A stretch of DNA of 64,000 nt, from NCBI GenBank assembly GCA_022885665.1, contig JAGQDJ010000633.1, positions 868,001 to 932,000 of the forward strand, read 5' to 3'. Under the pieces are notes generated by a model. The model had not been told where the DNA came from, did not search any database, and saw only the letters and a program-made list of their open reading frames with translations. The translations under genes and the position numbers were made by a program. Source of the DNA: Triops longicaudatus (taxonomy: Eukaryota > Arthropoda > Branchiopoda > Notostraca > Triopsidae). Each line of letters begins with the position of its first letter. Positions within the stretch are counted from its first letter, which is position 1. Positions 1 to 43,017 of this stretch are shown here, piece after piece.

Positions 1-799
1 TAATGTCTTTTCCGTAAGTACTGGCTCCAGCAATAACGTTAAAGCCATTTATCAAGGTTTACAGCACTTCTTCAGAATGAACATAATACGTGCGAAGCAC
101 AAGATCATGTCTTCACCGGCAAAGGTGAAGAAGACATCCGCTGGCATACTGACTTCTGAAGCCGTAACTGAAATATAGATTGTCATGCTTTTTGGCTTCT
201 GCGTAAGGCTTTTATTTACCCAAACAATCTCCGAAAGAACACTGGGGTATTTGGTTGCTGCGGGTTAACAGGAACAAAGCGGGCAAGGGGACATAATGCG
301 TAGTAAAAACAAGAGGAATCAGATAGAATGGGACAAGTATACTAGGGGGTTTGTTCACTGTATCGCATTGAACTGAAACACAGAACAAATAGTTAGCTAA
401 AAGTAGGAGGCAGAAAGCTTTGGAACACTGTTCCGGTCATTTCATTATTTAGTCTCCTTTTAAGCACCCAAATTCTTTTTTAACTTGCATAGGGAAGCAC
501 AACACAACAAACCCCCTAATAAGTAACAGCGAATTTCCTACAAGAGACGTGCTTCTTTTCGCTTCCCCTTGCGCCTTATAAATTTTTCTTAATTTTGAAA
601 TCGAGCTTCCTCCATAATCTACTCTCTAACATCGTGAACGCGTCTTCACGCCGACACACTCACACACATGACGGACAGCACACACAAGACGAGAACTGAC
701 TTAGCCCAATTGAAGGAAAAACTCTTGCAGTCCTTGGCATGAAATACAAATTTGTTTTATACACTGGTCCAACCGAACGTGACCTTTCTTTCACGCGAT
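1..799 (-). other. Multiplexin 3'UTR and downstream flank
   Basis: No protein family recognised on either strand. The stretch is probably 3'UTR down to the AATAAA at 211-216. Positions 1-200 may belong to a neighbouring gene outside the window. Confidence 0.5.
211..216 (-). terminator. Candidate polyadenylation signal of the multiplexin gene
   Basis: AATAAA on the minus strand, about 585 nt after the stop codon. It is the clearest canonical signal before the left edge; cleavage further left is possible. Confidence 0.45.
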
Positions 800-31150
<30,351 letters not shown>

Positions 31151-34100
31151 GAGAAAAGATAAAGATGACCAATTAGTCAAGCAACACTGTTCCCGCTAGC
31201 AGAAAAAGAGCATCCGCCCACTTCACAGTCAAATTTTCTTTGACGTATTGCACACTGTCAGACCCTTCCCTAACTTACCGCTTCATTCAATCTGACTTAA
31301 TAGCCATTGTATGAAAAGCGACCTCCAGGCATTATTTTGATGACCTGCATTTCAGTCGTATGGTCTATAAGCTTGTTACAACATCAGGACAAAAGCTTGA
31401 AATCTCAGCTTTTTTTTGGAACTTTCAAGGGTAACCGGTAAATTACTGTTCAAACAATTCCTTTTCACTATTGTGTGTGATAAAAGCCACAGTTGAGTGC
31501 AGGCAATAGTAATTCGAAGAATGACATGGCTGACTTAGCTTTAATCAATTTTTAGTTAAATTTTCATGAGGGAAGTTTATAAAATGATGGCTAGGCTTCG
31601 AGGTTTCCAGAGCAGGAAGAACGTGCCAAGATGAAGATACGAATATTGATTTCAATTTCGCGCGGAGGTGGAATGCAGATAAAAGCTATGAATCTAAGTT
31701 ACTCCAGATGAGTCCCACCGGCAGCATACTCTCTTTTTTATAAAAGAAATCTAGAAAAAAGGAAAACGGCTGGTGAAAGCATGATGGAAGATATTGATTT
31801 TAATATCCGTAACTTTTTAGCCCTAAAATTCCCATGCCATCTTTTTCCATCGTGTTCTTCACAATATTTTCAGGAAAAAATGTACTTCTATTTAAAAAAG
31901 CTTACATCTCTTGAAAACCGCTGCATAAAAGCCTATCGATTTATCCATTACGCTGAATGATCCTTAGTCTTGATATGCAAATGAAGAACTCGCTGTCTTT
32001 TTTTTCTCACGAACATCTTGTTGCTTTTTCAATATCTTACATCGCTTTTCTGTCCTCAGCAACCACGGAGAGAACACTTACACAACCAAGGTTACCGCTT
32101 TCAAACTTAATAGCCCTTAAAGACATTTGAACACGAAAAGCCAATTGACACCACTGAATCAATTTAGTGAACTTTAGAACGCGTCTAGGGTGTCTGTCTT
32201 TAATCTCTGTGGAACTTACCGCATTTTCAGAGTTGCACTAAGTTTAAGTAACTATTAAATAACAATTAGTTAGGAAAGCTCATTTCCTTGAAGTATTCCG
32301 TAATTCTGATAGGTTCGGTTCAGCTTGAGCGGGAACACGAGAACGCGCACAATCACTACCAGGCCATGCCTCAGTGGGGCCTCGACCGTCAAGTTCCTCA
32401 CGATCTTTGCAAGACCCACTAACAAAAGGAGGCTGTGAAAGTTAGGTCTACCAAGTGGTAACACTGGGCGAAAACTGACTCATAGGCCAACGCAAACGGC
32501 AAACCCTATAGTCGCGCTTACCCTTATCTAGTGACTGGAGACTCCCCAGACTAAATCCAAGGACAGGGGCAAATCCAAAAGCCTCATCAAGGATTCCTGC
32601 GCTTTTATATTTGCGCGCCGTAGCGATGTAATGCAGCATTTTCACGCCTGATAAGCTCTTCCCTTCCCGTCTTCCCACATGCTGGCTCGCGTACTTCCTT
32701 TTACTGACTTCTCTCCGTTTAACTATTTCCATCGTTCCCAAAGGGCCATGTTGAAATAAAGATGGGTCGCGCACTCGTTTCAACTTTTGCGGAACGGAAA
32801 TAAGGGGTGTTAAAGGGGTCATTAATTCCCAAATTAATGAATTACAGAGGGCTGGAGTTGGAGTGCTTCAACTTGTGTCTGGTAAGGATAAAGCGTATGC
32901 GTTAGAATTTCTTTTCTGTAACGAGAATGAAAGATGTAAGGTACGTTACCTTGTCTTCGCCTTTTCGTTTCGCACTTCCTGATTGTCGCTGCGTGTGCTA
33001 GGGGCTTATCTGGTGATCCTTGTTGTATAGCTAAATGGCAAAATATAGATCTTGGCGCGGCTTTTCTCATTACAGAACTGAAATCCTCGAAGGAAATGGG
33101 CGGCAGAAAGGAAAACGAGGGAAAAGCCGGCCTCAACTCCAGCCTTCGAAGATTTAAAAATAACTACTCTAAAGGCAAAGCTTGTATAAATTTAACTTGA
33201 CAAGTACGACGACCTAATGTTTTATAAAGCACCACAGAAGCAGTGTGAGATTTATTGCTAACTTGACGATCCATTTGTCACCCATACAACAAAAGTCGCA
33301 CTGCACACAATAGTATTACTTTAGGCGTCGAAAAACGGGTTTCACGAGTAGTCTCTATGTCTTCAAGCAATCGTATTTTATGTGCTGACTTTTCCATGAA
33401 TATTGACGAGTAATTCGCGAGGAATATGGCTTGTCAAGTAGATTACACGAAGTCCATATGCGACAGTTTTATTACTTTGATAGATAAGATTTTTGGAAGC
33501 ATATTTCTAGAGTTTAGTTTTCTTCTAGTGTCTTCACCTAGCTCAAATTAATATCTTCCTATAGGCGTGTATGTTAATATAATGTCACATACTGATCACT
33601 GGGGCGGATAAGTCTTGCTTGTCTAATTTATCGCTGAAAAGATTACCTTGCTTATTCAACCAATCAAAGAGTGTTTAGTGTTATTTTAAATTCTAAATGT
33701 GTTGGAAACTTCGAAGGTATAAATAAGTCAGCCTATAATGGTCAAGTGAGGTCTTAAAAGATTCTTTGTCAGAGGATGCTGAAAGCTGTACATGACTTGA
33801 ACATCATCCTATTGGAAGATGTGCATCAGGTTTCACAGTTGTTTTGTGATATGACGACACGCCAAGGACCCACAATTGGGTCGTACTACCTCTACGAATA
33901 AATAAAAACATATTCTGTTTCCCCACTTACGTTACCACTCCAGCAAACCTAAAAACTCGCGATACATCAGTGCAGATTCAAATTACGCATTTTGGCAACC
34001 TGATACACAAGCACAATTGTGACACTTATTCGATCAACTTTTGTCGAGTTGGCCCGCGTAAGATTTGAACGAACCTAATGAATAAGCGTCTTTCAGACTT

Positions 34101-35085
34101 CCTTTCAATACAGTTGCATTATTTCTGTGTTTCTCAAATAGACGAGAACCACAGCTTTACTAACCATCACTGTGTATTTTCGACTTACGGATAGTCAAAG
34201 AAAGAGTTTTGAAGCAATTAAAAAGGAACCATCTGAGTGGAGATCATTTTTGGGAATATAGGTTAGGTGTATAATCCGCTTAACATTATAATTAGCTCAC
34301 GATTATGTATCTACCATAGAATGTAGGGCAACTTTGATTAGAGTTATACTTCGCGTGAAAATGTAAACAGATGTCTTCTCCGTGTGGATTTCGTAGTCAC
34401 ATATTCTCACTACTAAAGTCAACATTTCACGGTTGGGGGGCTTAAAGCCCCCTATCTCCCTAGGTACGGGGCGGCGTTGGCAAATTTATCAGAAAAAAAA
34501 AAATTCCTCCTGCGTAATTTTTGGTCCGAAGGAGACGGGGTGTACAACGACCTTAAAACAAAGACTGGCTATAATTATAGTGCTTCAATTCAATCCAATA
34601 ATAATCAAGGAATATATGTACAGCTCAAGGTAACATCAGTTTAAAACTAAAATTTCGTTTTTACCAGATTATTAGTTGGATACCAAGAAATCTCAGCGGC
34701 TCCAAACGGGGTCATGGCGACTTCGTTAACTTCACTGGCTAGTACCCATATTTTGTTAGCAGTACGCAAAAGTTCAATTACTCAGCAGACAACATGCTTG
34801 TGTAAATTTTGCTTTTGATTTGGCTTCATATTTCACTTTCATCGGCATTTTTATGGTAAAAGAACTAATATGCAGTTTGAACGTTTTCGTAACAGTAAAT
34901 AGCAATCCCTGAACTTCAAAATTGGTCCTGGCACATTCAAGTTTCCCATCATAAGATATCGATCTTAACAGAATTCCGATTCATGATATCAAAGATTGTT
35001 TTTACTAAACAATCACGATTTAGCGTATAAAATTGTGTCAATTTTCTGTGTTAATTGTGCTGAGCAAGAGTACTGTACACCAAAA
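31151..35085. other. Intergenic region between multiplexin and PRCC (3.9 kb)
   Basis: Divergent flanks: multiplexin leaves to the left and PRCC to the right. It should contain the multiplexin 5'UTR and promoter. Open frames of 100-124 codons at 32448-33136 (minus) match no family and lack ATG-led domain structure. A GTAAGC donor-like site near 32523 could end a 5'UTR exon. No RNA gene seen. Confidence 0.55.
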
Positions 35086-36558
35086 ATGGCACTGAACTTA
35101 GTGGCGTACGCGAGCAGTGACGAGAGTGATCAAAGTGATGCAGAGATCCAAGAAGAATCAGTTAACTTGCAACCCACAGTCAAACCTCTGTCTTCCATTC
35201 TTCCCTCACCGAAACAACCTGCAGAACCAGTAAAGACTCTTGTTACTCCCAAAATGGACCACGTGGATGAAAAAATTTCTGATGATGAAGATGACTATGA
35301 TGCAAACACGCAAACAACAGAACAGAGCACGTCAAGTTCTTCCAACGTTGAAGAGGACGTTTTCAAGTTGTTAGCTCACCTGCCCAAACCTACCAGTATC
35401 CCAGCTCCAGCACAAGTTGAAGAAGACTTTATTCCCAAGCCTTCAGCAAAAGAACTAGCTCTCGCAGAGCAAGTAAAGCTGGAGAAACTGGAGAAAAAGT
35501 CAGAACCCGCAAAACCGAAAGGTCGGGTCAAGATTACAATCCCTTCTTTAAAACAAGTAATGTGCATATTCTTCCGATACACATGTTTCTAAGATAAAAT
35601 GTTTCTGGACTCTAGTTTGAAAACCATGAAGACGAAGAAGAAAGCAAGCCAAAGCCTAAAATTCCAACTTCTGGAGGAATCTCTGGTTTATTTTCCATCT
35701 TGCCGCCTCCGAAAACTGGTTTTAACAATGTGGTTGACAATAGCAAAAAGTCTAACCTTATTCCCCAGCAACTAACTCGAAAGCCACCTACAGAACCCCC
35801 TAAAAAGAAAGCGGTGATACCGAAGCCGGTAATGTTGAACTGTCGTTATTAAAAGAACACGATTAATTTTATTGAGTTTTTCTTTTCCAGTCGCCTAAGC
35901 TTATTGCATACGAGTCAGACGAGGAGGAAGAAAGTGACTTCTTCTCTCTCAGCAAACCTGCTCCAGTCTTTGATCCTAAAGTAATAGAAGCTGAAAGATT
36001 ACCACCATTAGAGGACAAAAGACCCCAAGTTCAAGTTAAACCCACCATTGAGGTTTATGAACCTGCCCCCAAATCTCCTTCGCCTCTTCCAGACCCAGCA
36101 CCAATAGAAAGAGTCGATTTGGACCAGCAAGCTGTAAGTTTCTCGGTTTTACTGTCTCTAGTTTCTAGGGCTTAATTCTTTGTCGGATTTTTTTTCTTAT
36201 TTTAGCTACTACGACTTCAAGGAAAACGGAAGAGAGAAGAGCCTGTAGATATTTTGGAGGTCAACGAGGCCCAGGTTAACCCCAATCCTCACTACTATCA
36301 GCTTAAAGCTCTTTCAGAAGAGAAAACAGATCAGACCCAGTTCAGACCAGGCGCTGGACCCAAAGGTTTGGTCAAGACGCGCCATCAAATCACATATTTG
36401 GCCTACCAGGTAACTGAGAGTCTAGATTTTCACTTCTCTCGGTTGCTTTTCTAATATTAGTGTAATTTCAGGCTAAAGCTCGCGAGGTGGAGCTGAAGAA
36501 CGAATGGGCTCAAGGCAAAGCTAATCGCCAACAATCGAAGATGAAATACGGGTTTTAA
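35086..36558 (+). CDS. PRCC: PRCC-like mitotic checkpoint/splicing-associated protein
   Basis: Orthologue of the nuclear proline-rich protein PRCC, which associates with pre-mRNA splicing factors. Exons: 35086-35556, 35616-35828, 35891-36133, 36206-36409, 36472-36558. All junctions are in phase 0; 405 residues. The N-terminus (MALNLVAYASSDESD) matches the family start. The middle has SGLFSILPPPK and acidic patches. The diagnostic C-terminal block has LQGKRKREE, the RHQITYLAYQAKAREVELKN stretch and a terminal KYGF. The upstream in-frame extension to 34996 is less likely, because the family starts at the ATG chosen. It converges with PGGT1B 96 bp downstream. Confidence 0.95.
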
Positions 36559-36654
36559 CCTATTTTAAATTATTTTTGGTGGAAACATTAATACAAGTTA
36601 CACAATTTTGCCACTTTTGAAGATTTTTTTGCGTTTTGTGCACATTTGACAAAG

Positions 36655-38272
36655 TTACCCGTTAACTGGGTTCGAATGGGATTTCCACAGGGAGTGAAGC
36701 AACTGTAGATGTGTGAAAGCACGTTGTGTTATGTTTAGGGCAGGCGAAATGGCTTCCAAATTGGGTTCGTTTTGCAGACTAAGGCCAGCTAATCCTAAAA
36801 CAAGACACAACGTAATTTTTACCATGATCTCACTCTTGGTCCATCTATTTACTTTGAAAATTTTAGATCTCATAAAAATTTTCCCAACTGAAGTATAAAT
36901 AAAGGTACTTGTGGAATTCCCTTACCTAAATATGTATGAAGAGGATCTGGAGTAGTTTCTGGCCATTTGGCTAAACCTCCCATCGTGGAGTTTTGCGTTG
37001 AGAGCAAAAACTGTCGGTTAGGATCTTTCCCAAGGAACTGTTGTGCATTAAGGAGCTAAAAAGGGAAACGATTATTACGAGAAAAAGTCTCGAAAGAGAA
37101 AAGACAACTTTGAGAGTAGCACCGATCCAGAAAGAATAGCAAGTATCGTAAGGTTTGTTAGGCCGACCCTGGAAACCCGCTCCTTGTCGAAATAAACACC
37201 ACCGAATCAATCTATCCACCTATGATCAATCCAATATTTAGTATGTAGTGCGATTTGTGCGACTGATCACGGCTTGGTCTACCTGTAATGTGCTTAATGT
37301 GGTATCTAGTGTGCCCATGAGTGATAACGCAGCAACTGAACAAAATGTAAGGCCTCCATGACCTTCTAATCCTGGTCCCGAGCCGAATGCCCCGTCAAAA
37401 CTCTACACATGTATAACTTCGTAGTGCACTTGAAATAATGGGACTTTTTGCTCACAAAAAAAGCTTACAAGACAACTTTTGAGAAAACCTGATGCTTTCG
37501 AAATGTCCATTCCCGACCAATCTTGGAGTATGAAGCAAATACAGGCGGCACAGTACACAAAACGTGGATCACTTTCACTGCCTTCCAAGGTGGCACAAAA
37601 ACTACAGAAAGAAATCAGATTAATTATCAGGCTTCCGGTAAAATATAATAAAAAAATGTCCATACTTGCCACTAGGAAGCTGGAGGGCTCTAACATGCTG
37701 AATAACAGCTTTTTTGTCTACTCGAGACAAATCATCGCCTAGTATGAGTAGAGAGGTTAATGCAGTATAAGTCATAGCAATATGACCCAGGTCCAAAGGA
37801 CTTTTCACACTAGAAAGAGCTAGATTTTGAAGACTTTCCACTAGCTCATTTGACTTCTTAGCACTAATTGGTTTAGAAGGTTTAGCCGCACTGGTGGAGC
37901 CTCTAAAGCCACCATTACTTGATTCTCCCTTCTCCGCAGGGACTTGAAATGCGTATATCCATTCAATGATTTCCTGCCTTTCTTTATCCAGAACATGAAT
38001 ACTTTCTAGTAAGTCAAGACCTGAAATGGCAAAGAATGCCACGGATACCCTAGGACGAAACAGCACAAATATAATTTAGCAATAATAAAAAGAGAACGCA
38101 AGACGAATAATCAGAAACAAACATTCATTATTTCGTATATAAATATTTACCTGGAAGCATCTAAAGAAGTTAAATGGCACGGTAATACTTCCAGACATCT
38201 CTTTAAAAATTTAACGTGCTTAGCAATTAATAATTGTGCCGGTTCAGTCCCCGGCTCACCTATATTCGCCAT
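36655..38272 (-). CDS. PGGT1B: Geranylgeranyltransferase type I beta subunit
   Basis: Catalytic beta subunit that, with the FNTA alpha subunit, transfers geranylgeranyl to CaaX-Leu proteins such as Rho and Rac in the cytosol. Exons in transcript order: 38151-38272, 37666-38049, 37469-37601, 37283-37402, 37109-37219, 36926-37055, 36655-36794. Phases close; 379 residues, against about 377 in human. Landmarks: DLGHIAMTYTALTSLLILGD, EGSESDPRFVYCAACIC, GLEGHGGLTFC, GRPNKPYDTCYSFWIGATLK and GGLAKWPETTPDPLH. Expected zinc ligands are Asp278, Cys280 and His330. The exon 37109-37219 donor is GTTGTC, a weak site. The start ATG at 38272 has purine at -3 and G at +4; an upstream in-frame ATG has weaker context. 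Confidence 0.97.
36898..36903 (+). terminator. Candidate PRCC polyadenylation signal inside the PGGT1B gene
   Basis: First AATAAA downstream of the PRCC stop (340 nt). It falls in the last intron of the opposite-strand PGGT1B gene, so the two mRNAs would overlap if it is used. Confidence 0.4.
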
Positions 38273-38651
38273 GCCGTTTACGGTACAGGTGTTGTCAATT
38301 GATAGAGCTCGATTTTCCTCTAGCATGAACAAACCAAAACACCATCGAGGGAGGGGCTTCTTAATGCAAAACAGCCAAAGCAAAACTTTCAAGAAGTCTT
38401 TCGAAATAGGTCACTTTTCCGCAATAGCTTTTTGTCATCTTGTACCAATTACGGTCTGTACTCGGTTCTATTTCTCAGATGGCAGACAGAAATTAGCACG
38501 GTATTAAGAGTAATGCCGTTGAGAAAACTTACCAGTTCGTGTTGTCAAAGTTGAATTCTAACCACAGTTCAACGGGACATTCGCGTTTCAATATGGGGCT
38601 GTACTGTTATGATTAATCTGTTTGGGTTTGTATGCACAATTCGCTGTAAGC
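38273..38651. promoter_or_regulatory. Shared intergenic region of divergent PGGT1B and CHIC genes
   Basis: The two ATGs are 379 bp apart on opposite strands, so both promoters and 5'UTRs must fit here or overlap. No TATA box was identified. A bidirectional promoter is inferred from arrangement only. Confidence 0.5.
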
Positions 38652-39373
38652 ATGGAAGATTTTGATGCCATAAGTTCGCTTGACGATGACATAACTCGTC
38701 AGCCTCTCCGATCAGAATCGGATTCTGGTCAGATATACGATCCCCCTCTTGCTCCTGATCCGGTTATAATGAGAGGAGCAGGCAACGTCACTGTGTAATT
38801 ATTTTTCTTTGCTTATGACATGGTGTGGTTTTATTAGAAGTAACCTTTACTAATTCTCCTAAATTATTTATAGTTTTGGACTAAGCAATAAATTCAGTAC
38901 AGAGTTTCCTTCTTCGCTGATAGGACGGGTTGCGCCAGAAGAATTTCGGGAAACTATGCAAAGAATTAATGGAGTGCTGAAAAAAACGTTACCCGTCAAT
39001 GTCAAATGGCTCTTTTGTGGCTGTGTTTGTTGTTGTTGCACATTGGGTTGTTCTTTATGGCCCGTAGTCTGTCTCAGCAAAAGAGTAAGATGAGTGAACA
39101 TTTGCATTTCCATATGTTTTAATCTTTCCCGTGCTAGACGCGACACGCTATAAACAAGGTACTTGACTGGGAAAATAACCATTTGTACAACAAACTCGGT
39201 CTACACTGGCGCTTGGCCAAGCAGAGAAGTGATACGTCTTCCATGATGGAATATGTAAGCACCTTTCATTAAGCTTGTTTAAACAGTCTCTAATGTGTGT
39301 TCCTAACTTGGTGTCTCGGAAGGTACTTCTCATTGAGTTCATTCCACGCTTGCAAATCCATAGACCTGATTAA
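38652..39373 (+). CDS. CHIC2: CHIC-family cysteine-rich hydrophobic domain protein
   Basis: Small membrane-associated protein of the CHIC1/CHIC2 family, held at plasma membrane and vesicles by palmitoylation of a cysteine string. Exons: 38652-38794, 38874-39084, 39138-39254, 39323-39373; 173 residues, against 165 in human CHIC2. The acidic N-terminus is followed by NVTVFGLSNKF, PSSLIGRVAPEEF, the cysteine string CGCVCCCCTLGC, WPVVCLSKR, DWENNHLYNKLGLHWRLAKQ and the C-terminus IHRPD. All are characteristic of the family. Phase 2 at the first junction, 0 at the others. Whether it is closer to CHIC1 or CHIC2 is not resolved. Confidence 0.96.
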
Positions 39374-39739
39374 GAGGATCTACCGAAAACCACAAAAGAT
39401 GGATTGTTTGGTTTACACTTTCAACGTCCAATTTTGAGCTACTTCATCTCTGTCACCGTTCGTGTGCTTGAGGAAAGATGTCGAAACTTTTATTCCTGTA
39501 CTTGGTGTGATTTGCCAAACCATTAATTGTATATATTTTTAGCTCCCTTTCTGGTCGAACGAAACTTATGGTATAAAACTACAAAATCCCGTATAGAGCT
39601 TCATGATAAGTCACTTCAATATAATGCAAGTTTTAACTATTACCAACACTTCGTACAATTATTCGTAATCAAAACTGTCAGTTTTCGGTTGTCAGTTTGT
39701 CACCCAATAACGCAGCTATTCGGCAATTCTCCAGCGTGT
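39374..39739. other. Convergent 3' intergenic region, CHIC gene to GBA1-like gene
   Basis: 366 bp between two stop codons. It carries AATAAA on the minus strand at 39489-39494, suitable for the GBA1-like gene. No canonical plus-strand signal was found for the CHIC gene. Confidence 0.6.
39489..39494 (-). terminator. Candidate polyadenylation signal of the GBA1-like gene
   Basis: AATAAA on the minus strand, about 245 nt after the stop codon. Confidence 0.55.
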
Positions 39740-41873
39740 CTATATGGTTTGATACCATACTGTAGATATGGAACGAGGGTCCAACGACACAGAGACTACT
39801 CCACAGCAATCATCGTGAATTCTGGCGGTCACAGGCTCGCTAGCTCTGTGAAGTTCGTTGAGAAGAAATGTAAACCTCAAACCTCTTTAATATCCGGATA
39901 GCTAAAACGGTACCTATTGAGGATTACTAAGACGCGGTTGCCACTGGGGTCGTTAGCTGCCAGTATACTCAAGTGTGGACTAGGTGCCTCTCCATACACG
40001 GTTTCGGCACCTACACGTTGAGAGCCCGGCGGCAAAAATTTGCTGAAGTGGCCCAATGCGTAATACATAGGTTGCCGGTAAAACTCATCTGAGGCTGCGT
40101 TGACGATTACAGGAGCATCCACGAAATTGTTCGCCCAGTTAGGTCCTCCGTTTTCATCTAATGCCAAGTTCCAATCAACCCAACCTGTCACCCAGTGATT
40201 GAGATCCTACCATAATTGGAAATTTATTAGATTTATTTCGGTTAGTAATGGCGTGAATATCAGTTTCTAGGTTTATTTTGCAAAAGTTTTTCGACAATTC
40301 TCGTACGAGATTCACCGATAGTGCGTACCTCGATAATGTCCTGGGCGTAGGTTTCAGCTCTTTCCCATGATCCCAGAACGACTTTTTCTAGCTCCCATGG
40401 CTGACTACCTTCGCATGCTTCTGTAGCCAATATAAACAGATCAGGGAACAACTCATGCGTGCGAGTTAAAGCTATAGGAGGCGTTTCCATATCGACATAC
40501 CAGTGCACTCCTACCCCGTTAACGTACTTCGCTGCCTCACTATTTGCCATAACCTACATTAATAATAGTAATAAAAGTCTGTCAGTTACGAGGCTGCTTA
40601 TGCAAGAAACGGAAAGCTTACCGTTTCCACCCATTTCGGTAACATAGTTCTCTGGTCGTCGAGAATCATGAGTTGAATATTTTGGTGACTTGAGTTGCGT
40701 AATGCCGGGCCGAGGTAGCTTGCCACAAAATTCGCTTGCGTATCAGCTGTCCATCCCATGCAGTTAAATGAGAAATCTGGGATATTGCCATCCAAAGGCT
40801 CGTTTTGAGCCGTAATGCCCCAGAAATTAATTCCTGCTGCTTTGTACGCGTCAAGGAACCTAGGTGTACTTTAGTAAATCTGAAAAAAAAAACTGCGTTC
40901 GTACTTAATGAAATATGCTGCCCAAGAAGCGTAGTACTCTTCAAGGAGATATCCTTTTCCGATAAGATTGTTGTTTGATTTCATCCATGCTGGCGCGGAC
41001 CAAGGACTACCGAAAAATTTAATGGATTGACGGCTCAGGTTCATGGCGTGATGAATCAGAGGAATCTGTCCAAATTGTGTAAAAAGTCGTTTAAGTCGTA
41101 ACATAAAAGCTATATGCGAACTATTTCACTTTGTAGTCAAAATCTTCTTCAGTTAGATTAAAGTGTTCTAGTGTGGTATCGCCTGCGACATCATCGTAAG
41201 TGTAATTCCGAACGGAGAAATCACAACCAGCCATAGGAACTCGACCGATACTGTAATCCAAACCCTCCGGTGCATAATAAGACCTGAAATTTGGTATTGA
41301 TGTAACAAATATTACGCGACATTAAACAGGGAAAGCTACGTACTTCATTACTAATTCTTGAGCTTTGGTACTTAAACTGGCAATGTTGACTCCTGCAGCG
41401 TCGGTAAACGCTCCTCCAAACCCCATAATCGTTTGGTAAGTCTGTGATCCATTTACGAAAATATCGGCCTCCAAACCTGAAGCGAAACGATATAGTGCTT
41501 TTGCAGCTCAGATACCTCTCCCATCGAGAAGGAACTTAAGAAAAAAAATTAACCAGCCAACTCGTTGGAGTAAATGGCACCAAAGGGCACCGAAGAAGCT
41601 TGGAATCGGTCCTGGTCTTTGGAAGATCTAACTATCAATACAGATCCCTTGTCTGGCACAGGCCATGGCGGTGTCAGATCACAATACGTACTATTGCAAA
41701 CGCATACGAAACTAGACTTTCCGAAGTCTTTTCGGACACATTCCTGGGCGTGCCCTTTTCAGAAAAAAAGACAGAAATTAAACCTGTAAATTGTACATAA
41801 AATATAAGTAAATGGATGTAAGTTCACCGTAAGCGAGGAGCACAAGTAAGAAAGGAAACCACATCTTTGCCAT
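39740..41873 (-). CDS. GBA1: Glucosylceramidase (GH30 lysosomal beta-glucocerebrosidase)
   Basis: Lysosomal acid beta-glucosidase that cleaves glucosylceramide. Exons in transcript order: 41828-41873, 41554-41754, 41344-41476, 41130-41283, 40905-41065, 40622-40859, 40329-40553, 39914-40206, 39740-39845. Phases close; 518 residues. The signal peptide (MAKMWFPFLLVLLAYG) has its own exon. Then come the Cys-rich start (SSFVCVCNSTYCD), IMGFGGAFTDAAGVN, GRVPMAGCDFS, the acid/base Glu252 in TAQNEP, the nucleophile Glu356 in ATEACEG, and GWVDWNLALDENGGPNW. The spacing of 104 residues between the catalytic pair fits human GBA1. The C-terminal exon encodes the expected final beta-strands. Complete, with no sign of decay. 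Confidence 0.96.
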
Positions 41874-42044
41874 ATTGCAAATAGCTAGGATGCGTCTTAC
41901 AGACGTATCTGAAGAATATGCATGAGAGCTTTGTGACAACTGAACACCTGCTTCAGAGTGAGTAGACTAGCAGACTGAGATAAATCTACGCGCAGCTGAT
42001 AAGATAACGGCAAACGAGTTAATTTTACAGAAACAACAGAGCAG

Positions 42045-42050
42045 TTTATT
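42045..42050 (-). terminator. Candidate ZMAT2 polyadenylation signal
   Basis: AATAAA on the minus strand 77 nt after the ZMAT2 stop. It leaves about 170 bp for the promoter and 5'UTR of the GBA1-like gene, which follows on the same strand. Confidence 0.6.
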
Positions 42051-42126
42051 TTTTCATGTGGCTTAACGACAAGTAATGCGAGACGTATCAAAATTCGAAA
42101 TGTAAACAGATCACTCGCCCCCGCCA

Positions 42127-43017
42127 TTATTTTTTCTTTGCAGAGCCGAAGCCAGAAAATCCCATCATGGCAGCCATATCAGGGTCAAATCCTCCATTGT
42201 CATCAACCTCGGAGTGTTTTCGTTTCTTTTCCTTCCTCTTTTCCTTGCGGTATTCTTTCATTCTTTCCTCCTAATAAAAACGTCACATTTTACAAATAAC
42301 ACTTATTATTCGATGCAAACCTGTTCCTCGAGATCTTTCACTCGTTGTTGAAAATCGTAATCTTTGGTAGGAACTTCCTTCTTTTTCTCTTCTGTTTCTT
42401 TCTTTTTCATCTCCATGCGTAGTTTCACCTGATCTAAACTGGATCTTTCGACTTTCATGGACATCCCCATGTTTCTTTGATCTAAAGGGATGAAAGACAA
42501 CAATGTATGATTGTGACATGACAAAAGTTTAGATAAAGACATACGTTTTTTTCCGTTAATGTGATCCAGAAAGTTGATTGAGTCCTTGACAACACAGTCA
42601 CAGACATTGCAGAAATATCTGGCAAAGGGTTACGTTACTAAATACAAATTAGAAAATTTATTTTACAAATTTACCCTCCAGCTTGGGACTGTGGAGTGGT
42701 TTTCGTAACAACAATACTCTTTCCTAGCTTTGATTCCAGGTCAACTTTGTAATCTCTGATTTTTAGCAGTTCCCTTTCTACAGGTGGAAGTTTGCCATTA
42801 GCTTCATCTTCTTTTTCTTGGCGAGCTTTTTTCTCTGCGGCTTTTCGCTCCGATGCCAAACGCTCGTATTCCGCAGTGTCCCATTTTCTACGATGGTCAC
42901 CTGGTTGATTCTAAGACAGAACGATACAATTATTAACACGAATAACAATTTCACGGGCTACGCATGTTCAATTCCTGACATTCTAAATTTTTTACTTACA
43001 TTTCCGTACACGGACAT
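42127..43017 (-). CDS. ZMAT2: Zinc finger matrin-type protein 2 (spliceosomal, Snu23-like)
   Basis: Orthologue of ZMAT2/yeast Snu23, a component of the pre-catalytic spliceosome. Exons in transcript order: 43000-43017, 42675-42910, 42545-42618, 42321-42481, 42127-42270; 210 residues, against 199 in human. The first coding exon is only 18 nt (MSVYGN). Landmarks: HRRKWDTAEYERLA, RDYKVDLESKLGKS, VVTKTTPQSQAGG, then the U1-type C2H2 finger (YFCNVCDC...HINGKKH), HQRNMGMSMKVERSSLDQV, a basic coiled region, and the C-terminus MAAMMGFSGFGSAKKK. The exon 42321-42481 donor is GTTTGC. It lies 254 bp upstream of the GBA1-like ATG on the same strand. Confidence 0.96.

Noticed and set aside
32448..33136. 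Two minus-strand frames of 124 and 100 codons upstream of the multiplexin gene
   Set aside because: No recognisable domain and no convincing ATG-led start. At most they overlap an untranslated 5' exon.
37666..37680. A GC-AG intron (G|GCAAGT) at the end of PGGT1B exon 2
   Set aside because: The GC site would leave phase 1, but the next exon needs phase 2. The GT site four bases on (GGCAA|GTATGG) restores the conserved LQLPSGNFCATLEGS reading.
41574..41800. Plus-strand frames opposite the second exon of the GBA1-like gene
   Set aside because: Shadows of the minus-strand coding exon, which has clear homology and phase-consistent junctions.
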